The notes under the pieces: model-generated | What the model was told of the DNA's origin: nothing | Database searches by the model: none | What the model saw: the letters and a program-made list of their open reading frames with translations, nothing else | NCBI GenBank assembly: GCA_902610255.1 | Contig: CACLUX010000007.1 | Location: 1 to 64,000 of the forward strand | DNA: 64,000 bases | Reading direction: 5' to 3' | Origin: an uncultured Alphaproteobacteria bacterium | GTDB lineage: Bacteria > Pseudomonadota > Alphaproteobacteria > HIMB59 | In this document: positions 34,381 to 43,020 of the stretch, in pieces | How positions within the stretch are numbered: the first letter of the stretch is position 1 | Layout: the number at the start of each line of letters is the position of its first letter | Position numbers and translations under genes: made by a program

Positions 34381-35868
34381 ATGAGCGATCATCTCGGGCT
34401 TGAAGTCAAAAAAGTCTCAAAAAGCTATGGCACAGCCAAAGTTTTAAATGAGGTTTCTTTTGAAGTGAGGCCTGGAGAGGTGGTCGCTCTTCTTGGTGAA
34501 AATGGGGCAGGAAAATCAACAATTTCATCAATTATAGCAGGTTCAGTTAATCATGACTCAGGCACTATGACTTGGAAGGGGCAAGATTACAACCCATCAT
34601 CTCCAGGTAATGCAATTCAAAAAGGTATTGGTTTAATACACCAAGAGACAAGGCTTTTAAAGGAACTGTCAGTTGCAGAAAATGTATTTGTTGGAAGAAT
34701 GATCACAAAAAACGGAATAGTAGATTTTAATAAAATGAATTCTCTTGCTAGTGAGCAGTTAAAAAGATTAGGTTTAGAAATATCACCTAAACAACTTGTC
34801 AAAAACCTTAAAATGTCAGCTCAGCAGCAGATTGAAATAGCAAAAGCACTGACATTAAACTCTGAATTGCTTATTCTTGATGAGCCTACCTCTTCACTTG
34901 GTGAGTCAGAAACAAATTTTCTTTTTGACAAAATAAGACAACTTAAAAAAGAGGGTGTATCCTTTATATATATAAGTCATAGATTAGAAGAAATTGAGCA
35001 AATAGCTGATAAAATTATTGTGCTTAGAGATGGTAATTTAGTTTCCTCATATGATAACGCTAATATTGCAATAAATAAAATAGTACATGATATGGTTGGA
35101 AGAGATGTCGATAGAATATTTCCAACAATAGAAAATGAATCTACCACTGAGACACTTAGAGTTGAAAATTTAAATTCGATTGATGGAAGTTTCGAAAATA
35201 TTAATTTTTCAGTTAATAAAGGAGAAATATTTGGTATAGCTGGTCTTGTTGGGGCGGGTAGAACTGAATTGGTAAGAGCAATCTGTGGAGCAGATATGAT
35301 TACATCTGGGAAAATATTTGTTGATAATAATGAAATAAATATAAGTTCACCTCAAGATGCAATTAAAAATGGAATTGTGATGGTGCCTGAGGATAGGAAA
35401 AGCCTTGGTTTGTTACTCGAGCAATCAAACTCTCAAAACATATCTATAGCTAATTTTGATGTTTTTTTAAAATCAGGTTGGGTTTCACCTGAAAAAATAA
35501 AAAATTTTTCAAAGAAAGGTATTGAATTAATGGGTGTCAAAGGAAGTGTTGATCAAAACGCTAACGAATTATCTGGTGGCAATCAACAAAAACTCCTTAT
35601 ATCGAAATGGATATCAAGAAAGCCCAAAGTATTAATTTTTGACGAGCCAACAAGAGGTATAGACGTTGGAGCAAGACACTCAATTTATCAAGTTATGAAA
35701 CAATTATCAGAGAGTGGAATATCAATTATTGTTGTAAGCTCTGATTTAGAGGAAGTAGTGGGTTTATCACATAGAATGTTAATATTAAGTAGAGGTGTTC
35801 AAAAAAATATACTGACAAACAGTGATAACATTTCTAGAGTTGAGATAATGAAACAGGCAACTAATTAA
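34381..35868 (+). CDS. Sugar ABC transporter ATP-binding protein, RbsA-like double NBD, transporter 2
   Basis: 495-aa fused tandem ABC ATPase. NBD1: Walker A GENGAGKSTISSII, signature-like KMSAQQQIEIAKAL, Walker [13 protein letters not shown], switch YISHRLEEI. NBD2: degenerate Walker A GLVGAGRTELVRAI, MVPEDRKSLGL, intact signature ELSGGNQQKLLISKW, VLIFDEPTRGIDVGA. This is the standard RbsA/MglA/XylG layout. Its stop codon overlaps the start of an SDR gene (TAATG), which splits the transporter operon before the permease. Confidence 0.92.
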   Translation: MSDHLGLEVKKVSKSYGTAKVLNEVSFEVRPGEVVALLGENGAGKSTISSIIAGSVNHDSGTMTWKGQDYNPSSPGNAIQKGIGLIHQETRLLKELSVAENVFVGRMITKNGIVDFNKMNSLASEQLKRLGLEISPKQLVKNLKMSAQQQIEIAKALTLNSELLILDEPTSSLGESETNFLFDKIRQLKKEGVSFIYISHRLEEIEQIADKIIVLRDGNLVSSYDNANIAINKIVHDMVGRDVDRIFPTIENESTTETLRVENLNSIDGSFENINFSVNKGEIFGIAGLVGAGRTELVRAICGADMITSGKIFVDNNEINISSPQDAIKNGIVMVPEDRKSLGLLLEQSNSQNISIANFDVFLKSGWVSPEKIKNFSKKGIELMGVKGSVDQNANELSGGNQQKLLISKWISRKPKVLIFDEPTRGIDVGARHSIYQVMKQLSESGISIIVVSSDLEEVVGLSHRMLILSRGVQKNILTNSDNISRVEIMKQATN

Positions 35869-36653
35869 TGCAAAGATTTGAGGGAAAAACAGTAATTATT
35901 ACCGGATCTGGTAGAGGTATTGGTAAAGAAATAGCATTAAGGTTTGCAAAAGAAAAAGCTAATGTTGTTCTTTCATCCAATGAGGCTCTTGTAAATGATA
36001 CTTGCAAACAGTTTAAAGACATGGGTTATGAGGCTTCATCTTTTGAAGCGGATGTAGTTGATAAATCAAATGTAAGGGAGCTATTCGATTTCGCAGAAAA
36101 AAAATATGGAGAGGTAAATATATCTGTTCATAATGCTGGTGTAATTACAATTGCAAAAGTTGAGGATTTAACTGAAAAGGAATGGGATTTTAATTTAGAT
36201 GTTAACACAAAAGGTGTTTTTCTTTGCTGCCAGCAAGCGATTATGAAGATGAGGAAAAGTAAAAAGGGAGGAAGCATAATTAATATGGCTTCTGGTCAAG
36301 CAAGGGATGGCTTTATATATACACCTCACTATGCAGCTAGTAAATTTGGAGTTATGGGCCTCACTCAAAGCTTAGCAAAAGAAGTCGCAACAGAAAGTAT
36401 AAACATAAATGCAATTTGCCCAGGTATAATAGATACTGACATGTGGGCGTACAACGATTCCAAATGGGGAGAAATTTTAGGAGGTTATAAAAAAGGTGAG
36501 CTCATGAATAGTTGGGTTCAGCAGAATGTTCCTATGAAAAGAGTTGGAACTGGACAAGACGTAGCTGCATTAGTATCTTTTTTAGCATCTGATGACGCTA
36601 ACTATATAACTGGTCAAACTATAAATGTTGATGGAGGATTAATAATGTCCTAA
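35868..36653 (+). CDS. Short-chain dehydrogenase/reductase inside transporter 2 operon
   Basis: 261-aa classical SDR. Cofactor motif TGSGRGIGKEIALRFA, NAG (HNAGVI), catalytic Ser-Tyr-Lys in NMASGQARD-GFIYTPHYAASKFG (YAASK), and C-terminal YITGQTINVDGG. Likely oxidises a polyol or sugar brought in by the surrounding transporter. Position between ATPase and permease genes with a 1-bp overlap shows tight co-expression. Substrate unknown. Confidence 0.88.
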   Translation: MQRFEGKTVIITGSGRGIGKEIALRFAKEKANVVLSSNEALVNDTCKQFKDMGYEASSFEADVVDKSNVRELFDFAEKKYGEVNISVHNAGVITIAKVEDLTEKEWDFNLDVNTKGVFLCCQQAIMKMRKSKKGGSIINMASGQARDGFIYTPHYAASKFGVMGLTQSLAKEVATESININAICPGIIDTDMWAYNDSKWGEILGGYKKGELMNSWVQQNVPMKRVGTGQDVAALVSFLASDDANYITGQTINVDGGLIMS

Positions 36654-36673
36654 ATCAATGAGGATTTAATAAA

Positions 36674-37630
36674 ATGGAAAATATAATTAATTTTACAAAG
36701 AGAGTTTTTAGAGGCACCCAAGGTACATTTTTGGGTTTAATTGTTTTAACAATATTTTTTTCCCTAGCTTCGCCCTATTTCTTTTCTGCTAGAAATTTTA
36801 TTAACATACTGGACCAAGTAACGGTTTTGGGAATTATGGCCCTCGGTATGACTGCAGTGATTATAATCGGAGGAATTGATCTATCGGTAGGTTCTATTCT
36901 TGCATTATCAATGATGGTAACTGGTTGGGTTTGGGATGCCTTTGGTGTCCCTTTACATTATGCATGCCTAATTGGGATATTCATAGGTTCAATTGCTGGA
37001 TTAATTAACGGTTTACTTGTCTCATATTTGAAACTCCCCGCATTTATAGCCACTTTGGCTATGCTTTCTGCTGCCCGAGGCTTGGCTAATATCTTTACTG
37101 ATGGAAAGCAAATTTATGGTTTCCCAGAATGGCTTACCAACTTATCTGTTGTAAGACACTTTGGTTTCATTCCTGTAACAATGTTAGTCTTTATTTTTTT
37201 AACAATATTATGTTGGTTTTTACTAAAATATAGAAAAGAGGGAAGAAATCTCTACGCAATTGGCGGTAACCCAGAAGTAGCAAGATTATCTGGTATAAAT
37301 GTTAAGGGAACAACAGTTGTTGTTTATACTATTTCAGGTTTTCTAAGTGGAATAGCTGGAATTTTACTTACTGCCAGGTTAAATACCTGTGTCCCTCAAG
37401 CAGGATTTACATATGAGCTTGATGTCATCGCAGCAGTCGTAATTGGCGGTGCCAGTCTAAATGGCGGAGTTGGAGGTATTGCAGGAACAATTGTTGGCGT
37501 TTTTATCATAGGTGTTTTAAGAAATGGTCTTAACCTTCTAGGGTTCTCTCCATTCGTTCAAGGAGTTGTCATAGGTGCAGTTATTGTTTTTGCTGTTGCC
37601 TTAGATACTTTCAAGAAAAAAGAAAGATAA
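36674..37630 (+). CDS. Sugar ABC transporter permease, RbsC-like, transporter 2
   Basis: 318-aa membrane protein, about nine to ten helices, BPD_transp_2 family. Marks: IIGGIDLSVGSILALSMMV, FIATLAMLSAARGLANI, AIGGNPEVARLSGINV, and AAVVIGGASLNGGVGGIAGT. Size equals RbsC (about 320 aa). It should pair as a homodimer with the double-NBD ATPase two genes upstream. Confidence 0.9.
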   Translation: MENIINFTKRVFRGTQGTFLGLIVLTIFFSLASPYFFSARNFINILDQVTVLGIMALGMTAVIIIGGIDLSVGSILALSMMVTGWVWDAFGVPLHYACLIGIFIGSIAGLINGLLVSYLKLPAFIATLAMLSAARGLANIFTDGKQIYGFPEWLTNLSVVRHFGFIPVTMLVFIFLTILCWFLLKYRKEGRNLYAIGGNPEVARLSGINVKGTTVVVYTISGFLSGIAGILLTARLNTCVPQAGFTYELDVIAAVVIGGASLNGGVGGIAGTIVGVFIIGVLRNGLNLLGFSPFVQGVVIGAVIVFAVALDTFKKKER

Positions 37631-37636
37631 TCATAT

Positions 37637-38416
37637 TTGGATTTTAAAGCTTTATTTAATCTAAAAGACAAAGTTGTTTTCATTACTGGCGGTGGGAGAG
37701 GGATTGGCCAGAGTCTTGCAAATGGTTTTTATAATTGCGGAGCAAATGTTTCAATATGCGATCAAAATGAAGAAGGAATGAACGAAACAGAAATTATTTT
37801 AAAAGAAAGTGAAATCAAAGATCAAAATTTTATTAAAAGTATAGTTGACGTAAGAGATAAAAAAAGTATTGCAGAAGCAATTTTTAAAACTGAAAAAGAA
37901 CTCGGTCCAATAGAGGTTGCAATTAATTGTGCTGGTATTGCAAATGCAAATCCAGCTGAGGAGATGACACAAGATCAGTGGCAAAATATGTTCGATATAA
38001 ATTTATCTGGTATTTTCTATTCTTGCCAAGAAGAGGCAAAAACAATGATCAAGAGAAAAAAAGGTTCAATAATTAACATTGCATCAATGTCTGGAATAAT
38101 TGTAAACAGAGGACTTAAGCAAGTACATTATAACTCCTCAAAAGCTGGCGTTATTCATTTGACAAAAAGCCTGGCAATGGATTGGGTTGAATATGGAATA
38201 AGAGTAAACTCCATTAGCCCAGGATACACAAAAACACCCATGAACTTAAGACCAGAAATGGTTGATCAAGTAAAGCTTTTCGAAAGCGGTACTCCTATGA
38301 ATCGTATGGCCGATCCTGATGAGATTGTTGGTCCCGCAATATTTTTAGCAACTGAGGCATCTTCATTTTGTACAGGTATAGACTTAGTTGTTGATGGTGG
38401 CTTTACTTGTTGGTAG
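37637..38416 (+). CDS. Short-chain dehydrogenase/reductase, TTG start
   Basis: 259-aa classical SDR: FITGGGRGIGQSLANGF, CAGIANANPAEEMT (NAG variant CAG), Ser in NIASMSGIIV, catalytic YNSSK, and FCTGIDLVVDGGF. Start is TTG at 37637, 6 bp after the permease stop; there is no in-frame ATG before the Rossmann motif, so a non-ATG start is required. Last gene of transporter 2 operon, convergent with the TIM-barrel isomerase. A second polyol/sugar dehydrogenase for the same imported substrate is likely. Confidence 0.85.
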   Translation: MDFKALFNLKDKVVFITGGGRGIGQSLANGFYNCGANVSICDQNEEGMNETEIILKESEIKDQNFIKSIVDVRDKKSIAEAIFKTEKELGPIEVAINCAGIANANPAEEMTQDQWQNMFDINLSGIFYSCQEEAKTMIKRKKGSIINIASMSGIIVNRGLKQVHYNSSKAGVIHLTKSLAMDWVEYGIRVNSISPGYTKTPMNLRPEMVDQVKLFESGTPMNRMADPDEIVGPAIFLATEASSFCTGIDLVVDGGFTCW

Positions 38417-38428
38417 TAAAGAAATTTG

Positions 38429-39415
38429 TTATTTAGCTAAATGTTTATAAAGAGCTTTTTGAGCAATTTTTAAGGCAGCCATAGCATCATGATTTGCTTG
38501 AGCTTTTGTTAATGCCTCAATGTCTAAATCATCTAGGGCTTTATCAACAGCTTTTAAAAAATCTATAGCCATATTTGCCATTACTACACTATCTTCTCTA
38601 AATGGAAACTGATCCAGTTGCCAAACACCCTGCCAATTATTTTTTCTTAGAACATAAAAAAATTCAAAAAGCTCTATGGGGTGAAGACTGCCAGCTAGAA
38701 GATCATCGTCCCATGATCTAAAGTTATCATTAACATCCATTCCAAATAGCCTACCATAATCAATAGCTAATTGAGCTGAGTCAGCTGCTGACTCTCCACC
38801 GTAAATTGCATGACCAAAATCGAGAAGAAGACCAATGTTAGGAAGGCCAATTTTTTCAATACCAAGAATAGTTCTGGAAACAGAGTCATAACTCATTTTC
38901 ACTCTCGGTTCTCTTGGTTTATATTCTATAACAAAGTTTAAATCAGGATTTTCACTTGCTAAATTTCCTACGCCATCCATTGAATTCTTCCATAAAGACT
39001 TATGATCAACTTGAAATGGATAGTCCCATCCGTCCTGTCCAGGCCAAAGTTTTACATATTTTGCATCAAAAAATCTTACAGCTTCACATGATTGAGTAAT
39101 AAGCTCGTGTGCTCTTTTTCTCACACCTGGATCTGGATTTGTAAATGCACCTTTTGAAAATTGTCTTGTGTATATTTCAGGAGTGATACCAATTACTTTA
39201 AGATTAGCTTTGTCGAGAGCATCTTTTATCTGTTCATTTGAATAACTTCCTCCAAAATATGGAAAATTAAGATCTACATAAGAAAGATCTTTCACTTGTC
39301 CAGCTAGCTCTATCGCGTCAAGTACACTTCTTGGTTCGCCATATCCATCTGTAGCGTATCTATCAAGATAAGTTGCAAAATGCCAAATACCTGCTCCAAA
39401 TTCTTGTTTACCCAT
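38429..39415 (-). CDS. Xylose-isomerase-like TIM-barrel sugar isomerase/epimerase
   Basis: 328-aa protein of the AP-endonuclease-2/xylose-isomerase-like fold. Metal-ligand pattern: Glu in [12 protein letters not shown], Asp/His in [16 protein letters not shown], Asp in [20 protein letters not shown] (D-x-N-D near an Asp run), and C-terminal [13 protein letters not shown]-terminal [22 protein letters not shown] resembles rhamnose/xylose-isomerase-like enzymes. Likely interconverts an aldose and ketose supplied by transporter 2 or 3. D-apiose isomerase belongs to this fold, but substrate cannot be assigned. Confidence 0.72.
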   Translation of the reverse strand: MGKQEFGAGIWHFATYLDRYATDGYGEPRSVLDAIELAGQVKDLSYVDLNFPYFGGSYSNEQIKDALDKANLKVIGITPEIYTRQFSKGAFTNPDPGVRKRAHELITQSCEAVRFFDAKYVKLWPGQDGWDYPFQVDHKSLWKNSMDGVGNLASENPDLNFVIEYKPREPRVKMSYDSVSRTILGIEKIGLPNIGLLLDFGHAIYGGESAADSAQLAIDYGRLFGMDVNDNFRSWDDDLLAGSLHPIELFEFFYVLRKNNWQGVWQLDQFPFREDSVVMANMAIDFLKAVDKALDDLDIEALTKAQANHDAMAALKIAQKALYKHLAK

Positions 39416-39496
39416 ATTTATATTTTCTATTAATTATTAAATTTATCTATTTATTAATTCAATCGTTTCTTGGCTTATATGTATGACAAATTCAAA

Positions 39497-39528
39497 GTCA
39501 AAATACAGATTAAATTAGATATTTTGAC
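39497..39528. promoter_or_regulatory. 9-bp spaced inverted repeat overlapping a possible -35 box
   Basis: GTCAAAATA (39497-39505) and TATTTTGAC (39520-39528) are a perfect inverted repeat with 14-nt spacer. TTGACG (39524-39529) at its right edge could be a -35 box with TAGATT 17 nt later, facing the transporter 3 binding-protein gene. Candidate operator; the rest of the 208-bp gap (39416-39623) shows only an AT-rich stretch. Confidence 0.4.
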
Positions 39529-39623
39529 GCAAATGCCTAAAATACATAGATTTCTCCTCACATTTATTTGGATTTACTTTCAAAATTGATTATCATGCTC
39601 TCGTTAAAACTAAGGAGGAATTT

Positions 39624-40526
39624 ATGAGAAAAATAATTCTTACAATTCTTGTATCATTTTTATCTCTTTCCGCATTTGCTGAAAGATATGTGATGGTAAC
39701 ACACGGTGAGGGTAAAGACCCTTTCTGGCCTGTTGTGCAAAAAGGTGGTGAAGATGCTGCTAGACACGTAGGTGCAGACTTTGAATATATCTTCAACCCT
39801 TCAGGTGATATGGGCGACATGGCAAAATCAATTGCTGCTGCAGCTGCAACTCAGCCTGATGGAATGGTTGTTTCACTTCCAGACCCTGAAGCATTAGGTC
39901 AAGCTATTAAAGACGCAGTTGCTGCTGGTATTCCAGTTATTACTATGAACTCAGGTCTTGAGTCATCTGCTTCTCTTGGCGCATTAATGCACGTTGGTCA
40001 GCCTGAATACCTTGCTGGTCAATCTGCTGGTGCAAGAGCAAAAGCAGAAGGTGCTACAAAAGCTCTTTGCATGATTCAAGAAGCTTACAACACAGCTTTG
40101 ACAGATAGATGTGGTGGTTACGGCGAAGCTATTCCTACTGAATTAGTAGATAGCTCAAACGATCCTGCTACTATCCCAACAAGAGCTGCTGCTGGTTTAC
40201 AAGCAAACCCAGATGTTGATGCAGTATTATCTGTTGGTCCGCATGTTTGTGTTGGAGTTCAACAGGCTATCGATGAGTTAGGTATGTCAGTACACCACTC
40301 TTGTTTTGACTTGAGCCCACCTGTTATGGACTTAATCAATGAGGGTAAAGTTGCTTTCACAATTGACCAACAACAACGTCTACAAGGTTATATGCCTGTT
40401 GTAGTTTTACACTTATACAACAACGGTGCTGGCCTTTTACCTGGTGCAAACATTCCATCAGGTCCAGGATTTGTTGACAAGTCAAATGCTTCATCAGTTG
40501 CTGCTTTAGCAGGTATTGATAGATAG
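39624..40526 (+). CDS. Sugar ABC transporter substrate-binding protein, transporter 3
   Basis: 300-aa periplasmic binding protein, signal peptide MRKIILTILVSFLSLSAFA cleaved before ERYVMVTHGEG. Type I fold with DPFWPVVQKGGEDAA, QPDGMVVSLPDPEALGQAI, GIPVITMNSGLES, LGALMHVGQPEYLAGQSAG and a C-terminal DQQQRLQGYMPVVVLHLY. Clear paralogue of the transporter 4 binding protein at 49519-50469, sharing the N-S-G and H-x-GQPE motifs. AAGGAGGAA lies 5 nt before the ATG. Codons look optimised (many GCT/GGT), as expected for an abundant protein. Confidence 0.88.
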   Translation: MRKIILTILVSFLSLSAFAERYVMVTHGEGKDPFWPVVQKGGEDAARHVGADFEYIFNPSGDMGDMAKSIAAAAATQPDGMVVSLPDPEALGQAIKDAVAAGIPVITMNSGLESSASLGALMHVGQPEYLAGQSAGARAKAEGATKALCMIQEAYNTALTDRCGGYGEAIPTELVDSSNDPATIPTRAAAGLQANPDVDAVLSVGPHVCVGVQQAIDELGMSVHHSCFDLSPPVMDLINEGKVAFTIDQQQRLQGYMPVVVLHLYNNGAGLLPGANIPSGPGFVDKSNASSVAALAGIDR

Positions 40527-40545
40527 CATAATCTTATAAATCTTG

Positions 40546-40573
40546 AAAAGTGGGTAGTAAACTACCCACTTTT
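40546..40573 (+). terminator. Strong hairpin after transporter 3 binding-protein gene
   Basis: AAAAGTGGGTAG (40546-40557) pairs with CTACCCACTTTT (40562-40573) around a TAAA loop, followed by further T. It has the form of an intrinsic terminator, yet the permease and ATPase genes of the same system follow, so it probably attenuates rather than ends transcription. Confidence 0.8.
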
Positions 40574-40618
40574 TTTATATTTAAGTAAAATTAAACTGAA
40601 TGATCTTTATTAAAATTA

Positions 40619-40624
40619 TATAAA
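40619..40624 (+). promoter_or_regulatory. -10-like box TATAAA, 7 nt before permease ATG
   Basis: TATAAA followed by TTAAATC and ATG 40632. Lies after the binding-protein terminator, so the permease and ATPase could have their own weak, leaderless promoter. Confidence 0.35.
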
Positions 40625-40631
40625 TTAAATC

Positions 40632-42221
40632 ATGGCTACTACATCAACTCCCCAAAGACAAGAGTCTGATAGACACCAAAAGAAAACCTGGCTTACCACA
40701 CTGGTTTCAAGACCAGAAATTGGACCTATTGGAGTTATGCTTCTTTTATTTGGAATGCTTGGCTATTTCTCCATCCCTGCTGGTGAAATGTCTTGGAACC
40801 CTTTTACAGGTGAGGGTTTTAATGCACTAGGTATTAGAAACTTTCTAAGAGTTATATCTCAACTTGGAATCATAGCAATTGGTGCTGGGCTTTTAATAAT
40901 TGCTGGTGAGTTTGACTTATCTATTGGATCTATGATTGGTTTCGCAGGAGCCTGTATGGCAATGATTTTAAGATGGGGTTTTTCATTTATTGTGCCCTAC
41001 ATATCTTTCGAGGGAGGTTTCCACATAGAATTTTATACTGTTTTCCACATTGATGATGTTTCCCCAATACTAGCAATATTTATTACCTTATGTTTCACAC
41101 TTTTTTTTGGATGGATACAAGGTACCATTGTAGTTAGATCAGGCTTACCTTCTTTCATCGTTACACTTGGTGGATTATTTTTTTTAAGAGGACTTACAGA
41201 AGTTTCTCTTCGCTCTTTCAATCATAGACCAGATCAAGCTAAGGGCGCTACAACAGTTACAGAAATCCCAGATATTAAAAATATTGTAAATGTTCCCGGA
41301 CATGGTGAAATGGTTCGTGAAAAAGCAAAAGCTCTTCCAGAAGCTGACCTTGTATCTTTAGCTCAAACATTACCAGCAGATACAGTAGCAGCAATAACTG
41401 AAAGACTCGAATATACATATCAAAGGGTAGCAGATGCCAAAACTCAAATTTTGGTGGATAAAGGCACCAAGCCTTTGCAAGAAGCTCTAGCAAATGCTCA
41501 GGCTACTGGAAACGATTATATGGTTGGGATGATACAAGAAAAAATTGCTAACTTTCAAATTGATCCTGTTGTTGCAAAAACTGTCACAGATGTTGATATA
41601 GCAAGGGTTTATATAGATTCATTGTACTCAGCTCAACCTGTCGCTAACTTTTTTGGTGGAGATATTTTAGAGCCTGTATTTGATTGGCTATATTTTCCAA
41701 TTGATTGGAATACCAATAATTTTGGAAACCAATTTGCTCCAGGGCTGTACTCCTGTGTAATGATTTGGCTTATTATAGCCATAATCTGTTATGTTGTTCT
41801 AAGTAGAACACAGGCTGGTAACTGGATTTATTCTACTGGTGGAAACTTAAGTGCTGCTAAAGCTAATGGTGTGCCCACAGATAAAGTTAAAGTATCTCTA
41901 TTTATGTTTTCTGCTTTTTGTGCGACTGTATTTGCAACTTGCCAAGTTTTCGAGGTCAATACCGCAGATGCAGCCAAAGGTAATTTAAAAGAATTAGAGG
42001 CAATTGCTGCTGCTGTTATTGGCGGTGTTGTACTAACAGGTGGCTTTGGAACAATTTTAGGTATATGTGTTGGTGCATTTATTTTTGGAATAGCAAAAGA
42101 GGCTTTCTTCTATATCCCAGGAATCGATGGATCATTTTATAGAGTATTTTTAGGTTTAGTGATCATAGCCTCTGCGCTAACAAATGAAAATATCCGAAAA
42201 AGAATTATAGGTAGTATATAA
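40632..42221 (+). CDS. Sugar ABC transporter permease with large insertion, transporter 3
   Basis: 529-aa permease, far longer than the 320-370 aa norm. BPD_transp_2 landmarks are complete: IAGEFDLSIGSMIGFAGA, LPSFIVTLGGLFFLRGL, TGGNLSAAKANGVPTDKVK, AAAVIGGVVLTGGFGTILG. Residues about 197-335 (41220-41636) are an extra hydrophilic, helix-prone block (EMVREKAKALPEADL, DTVAAITERLEYTYQRVADA) absent from the paralogous 369-aa permease at 48325-49434. It sits at the same place as a shorter extracytoplasmic loop there. Function of the block unknown; contact with the binding protein is possible. The ATPase start overlaps its stop (TAATG). Confidence 0.88.
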   Translation: MATTSTPQRQESDRHQKKTWLTTLVSRPEIGPIGVMLLLFGMLGYFSIPAGEMSWNPFTGEGFNALGIRNFLRVISQLGIIAIGAGLLIIAGEFDLSIGSMIGFAGACMAMILRWGFSFIVPYISFEGGFHIEFYTVFHIDDVSPILAIFITLCFTLFFGWIQGTIVVRSGLPSFIVTLGGLFFLRGLTEVSLRSFNHRPDQAKGATTVTEIPDIKNIVNVPGHGEMVREKAKALPEADLVSLAQTLPADTVAAITERLEYTYQRVADAKTQILVDKGTKPLQEALANAQATGNDYMVGMIQEKIANFQIDPVVAKTVTDVDIARVYIDSLYSAQPVANFFGGDILEPVFDWLYFPIDWNTNNFGNQFAPGLYSCVMIWLIIAIICYVVLSRTQAGNWIYSTGGNLSAAKANGVPTDKVKVSLFMFSAFCATVFATCQVFEVNTADAAKGNLKELEAIAAAVIGGVVLTGGFGTILGICVGAFIFGIAKEAFFYIPGIDGSFYRVFLGLVIIASALTNENIRKRIIGSI

Positions 42222-43012
42222 TGAGTCAAGACGATCAAGCTCCATTTATTGAGATTACAAATTTAGTTAAAAAGTTTGGCACATTCACAGCACTGAACGG
42301 TGTCTCCTTAAATGTTTTGCCTGGAGAGGTTCATGCACTTCTTGGTGATAATGGTGCCGGAAAATCAACTCTAATAAAAGTTTTATCAGGTGTTCACAAG
42401 CCTACATCTGGTGTGATTAAAGTTGATGGAAATGAAGTGAAATTTGGATCCCCAAGAGAAGCAACAAGTGCAGGCATAGGAACTGTTTACCAAGATTTAG
42501 CATTGAACGCACTTACATCGGTTACTAGAAACTTTTTTTTGGGTAATGAGTTAAAAAAAGGCCCAGGACCTCTTGGAATATTAGATTTTAAAAATATGAA
42601 TGAAATCACTATAGCTGAGATGGGCAAGATAGGAATAAATATCTCTGATCCGACTCAGTTAGTAGGTACGATGTCTGGAGGACAGAGACAAACTTTGGCG
42701 ATTGCTAGAGCGATATATTTTGGAGCTAAAATATTAATCTTGGATGAGCCAACATCAGCTCTTGGACAAAAACAACAAATGGAAGTTTTAAAAACTATTA
42801 AAAAGGTTCAACAATTAGGGAATATCGCAATTATTTTGATTACTCACAACGAAATTCATGCAAGACTTATTGCAGATCGATTCACATTCTTAAGCTTGGG
42901 TGAAGTAATAGGATCTGGAAAGTCTTCAGAATTAGGCGGAGATGATGTTAAGCGTTTAATGGCTGGCGGCGCTCAAATAGGTGATCTAGCAAAAGAGCTT
43001 GAAGCCGTATAA
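42221..43012 (+). CDS. Sugar ABC transporter ATP-binding protein, transporter 3
   Basis: 263-aa single NBD. Walker [16 protein letters not shown]-loop VYQDLALNALTSV, signature MSGGQRQTLAIARA, Walker [16 protein letters not shown], switch LITHNEIHARL. Paralogous to the ATPase at 47561-48319 and to FrcA. The C-terminal tail carries GGDDVKRLMAGGAQ, a motif shared with the other two single-NBD proteins (LMAGG or YMTGA). Confidence 0.92.
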   Translation: MSQDDQAPFIEITNLVKKFGTFTALNGVSLNVLPGEVHALLGDNGAGKSTLIKVLSGVHKPTSGVIKVDGNEVKFGSPREATSAGIGTVYQDLALNALTSVTRNFFLGNELKKGPGPLGILDFKNMNEITIAEMGKIGINISDPTQLVGTMSGGQRQTLAIARAIYFGAKILILDEPTSALGQKQQMEVLKTIKKVQQLGNIAIILITHNEIHARLIADRFTFLSLGEVIGSGKSSELGGDDVKRLMAGGAQIGDLAKELEAV

Positions 43013-43020
43013 TATTTTTA

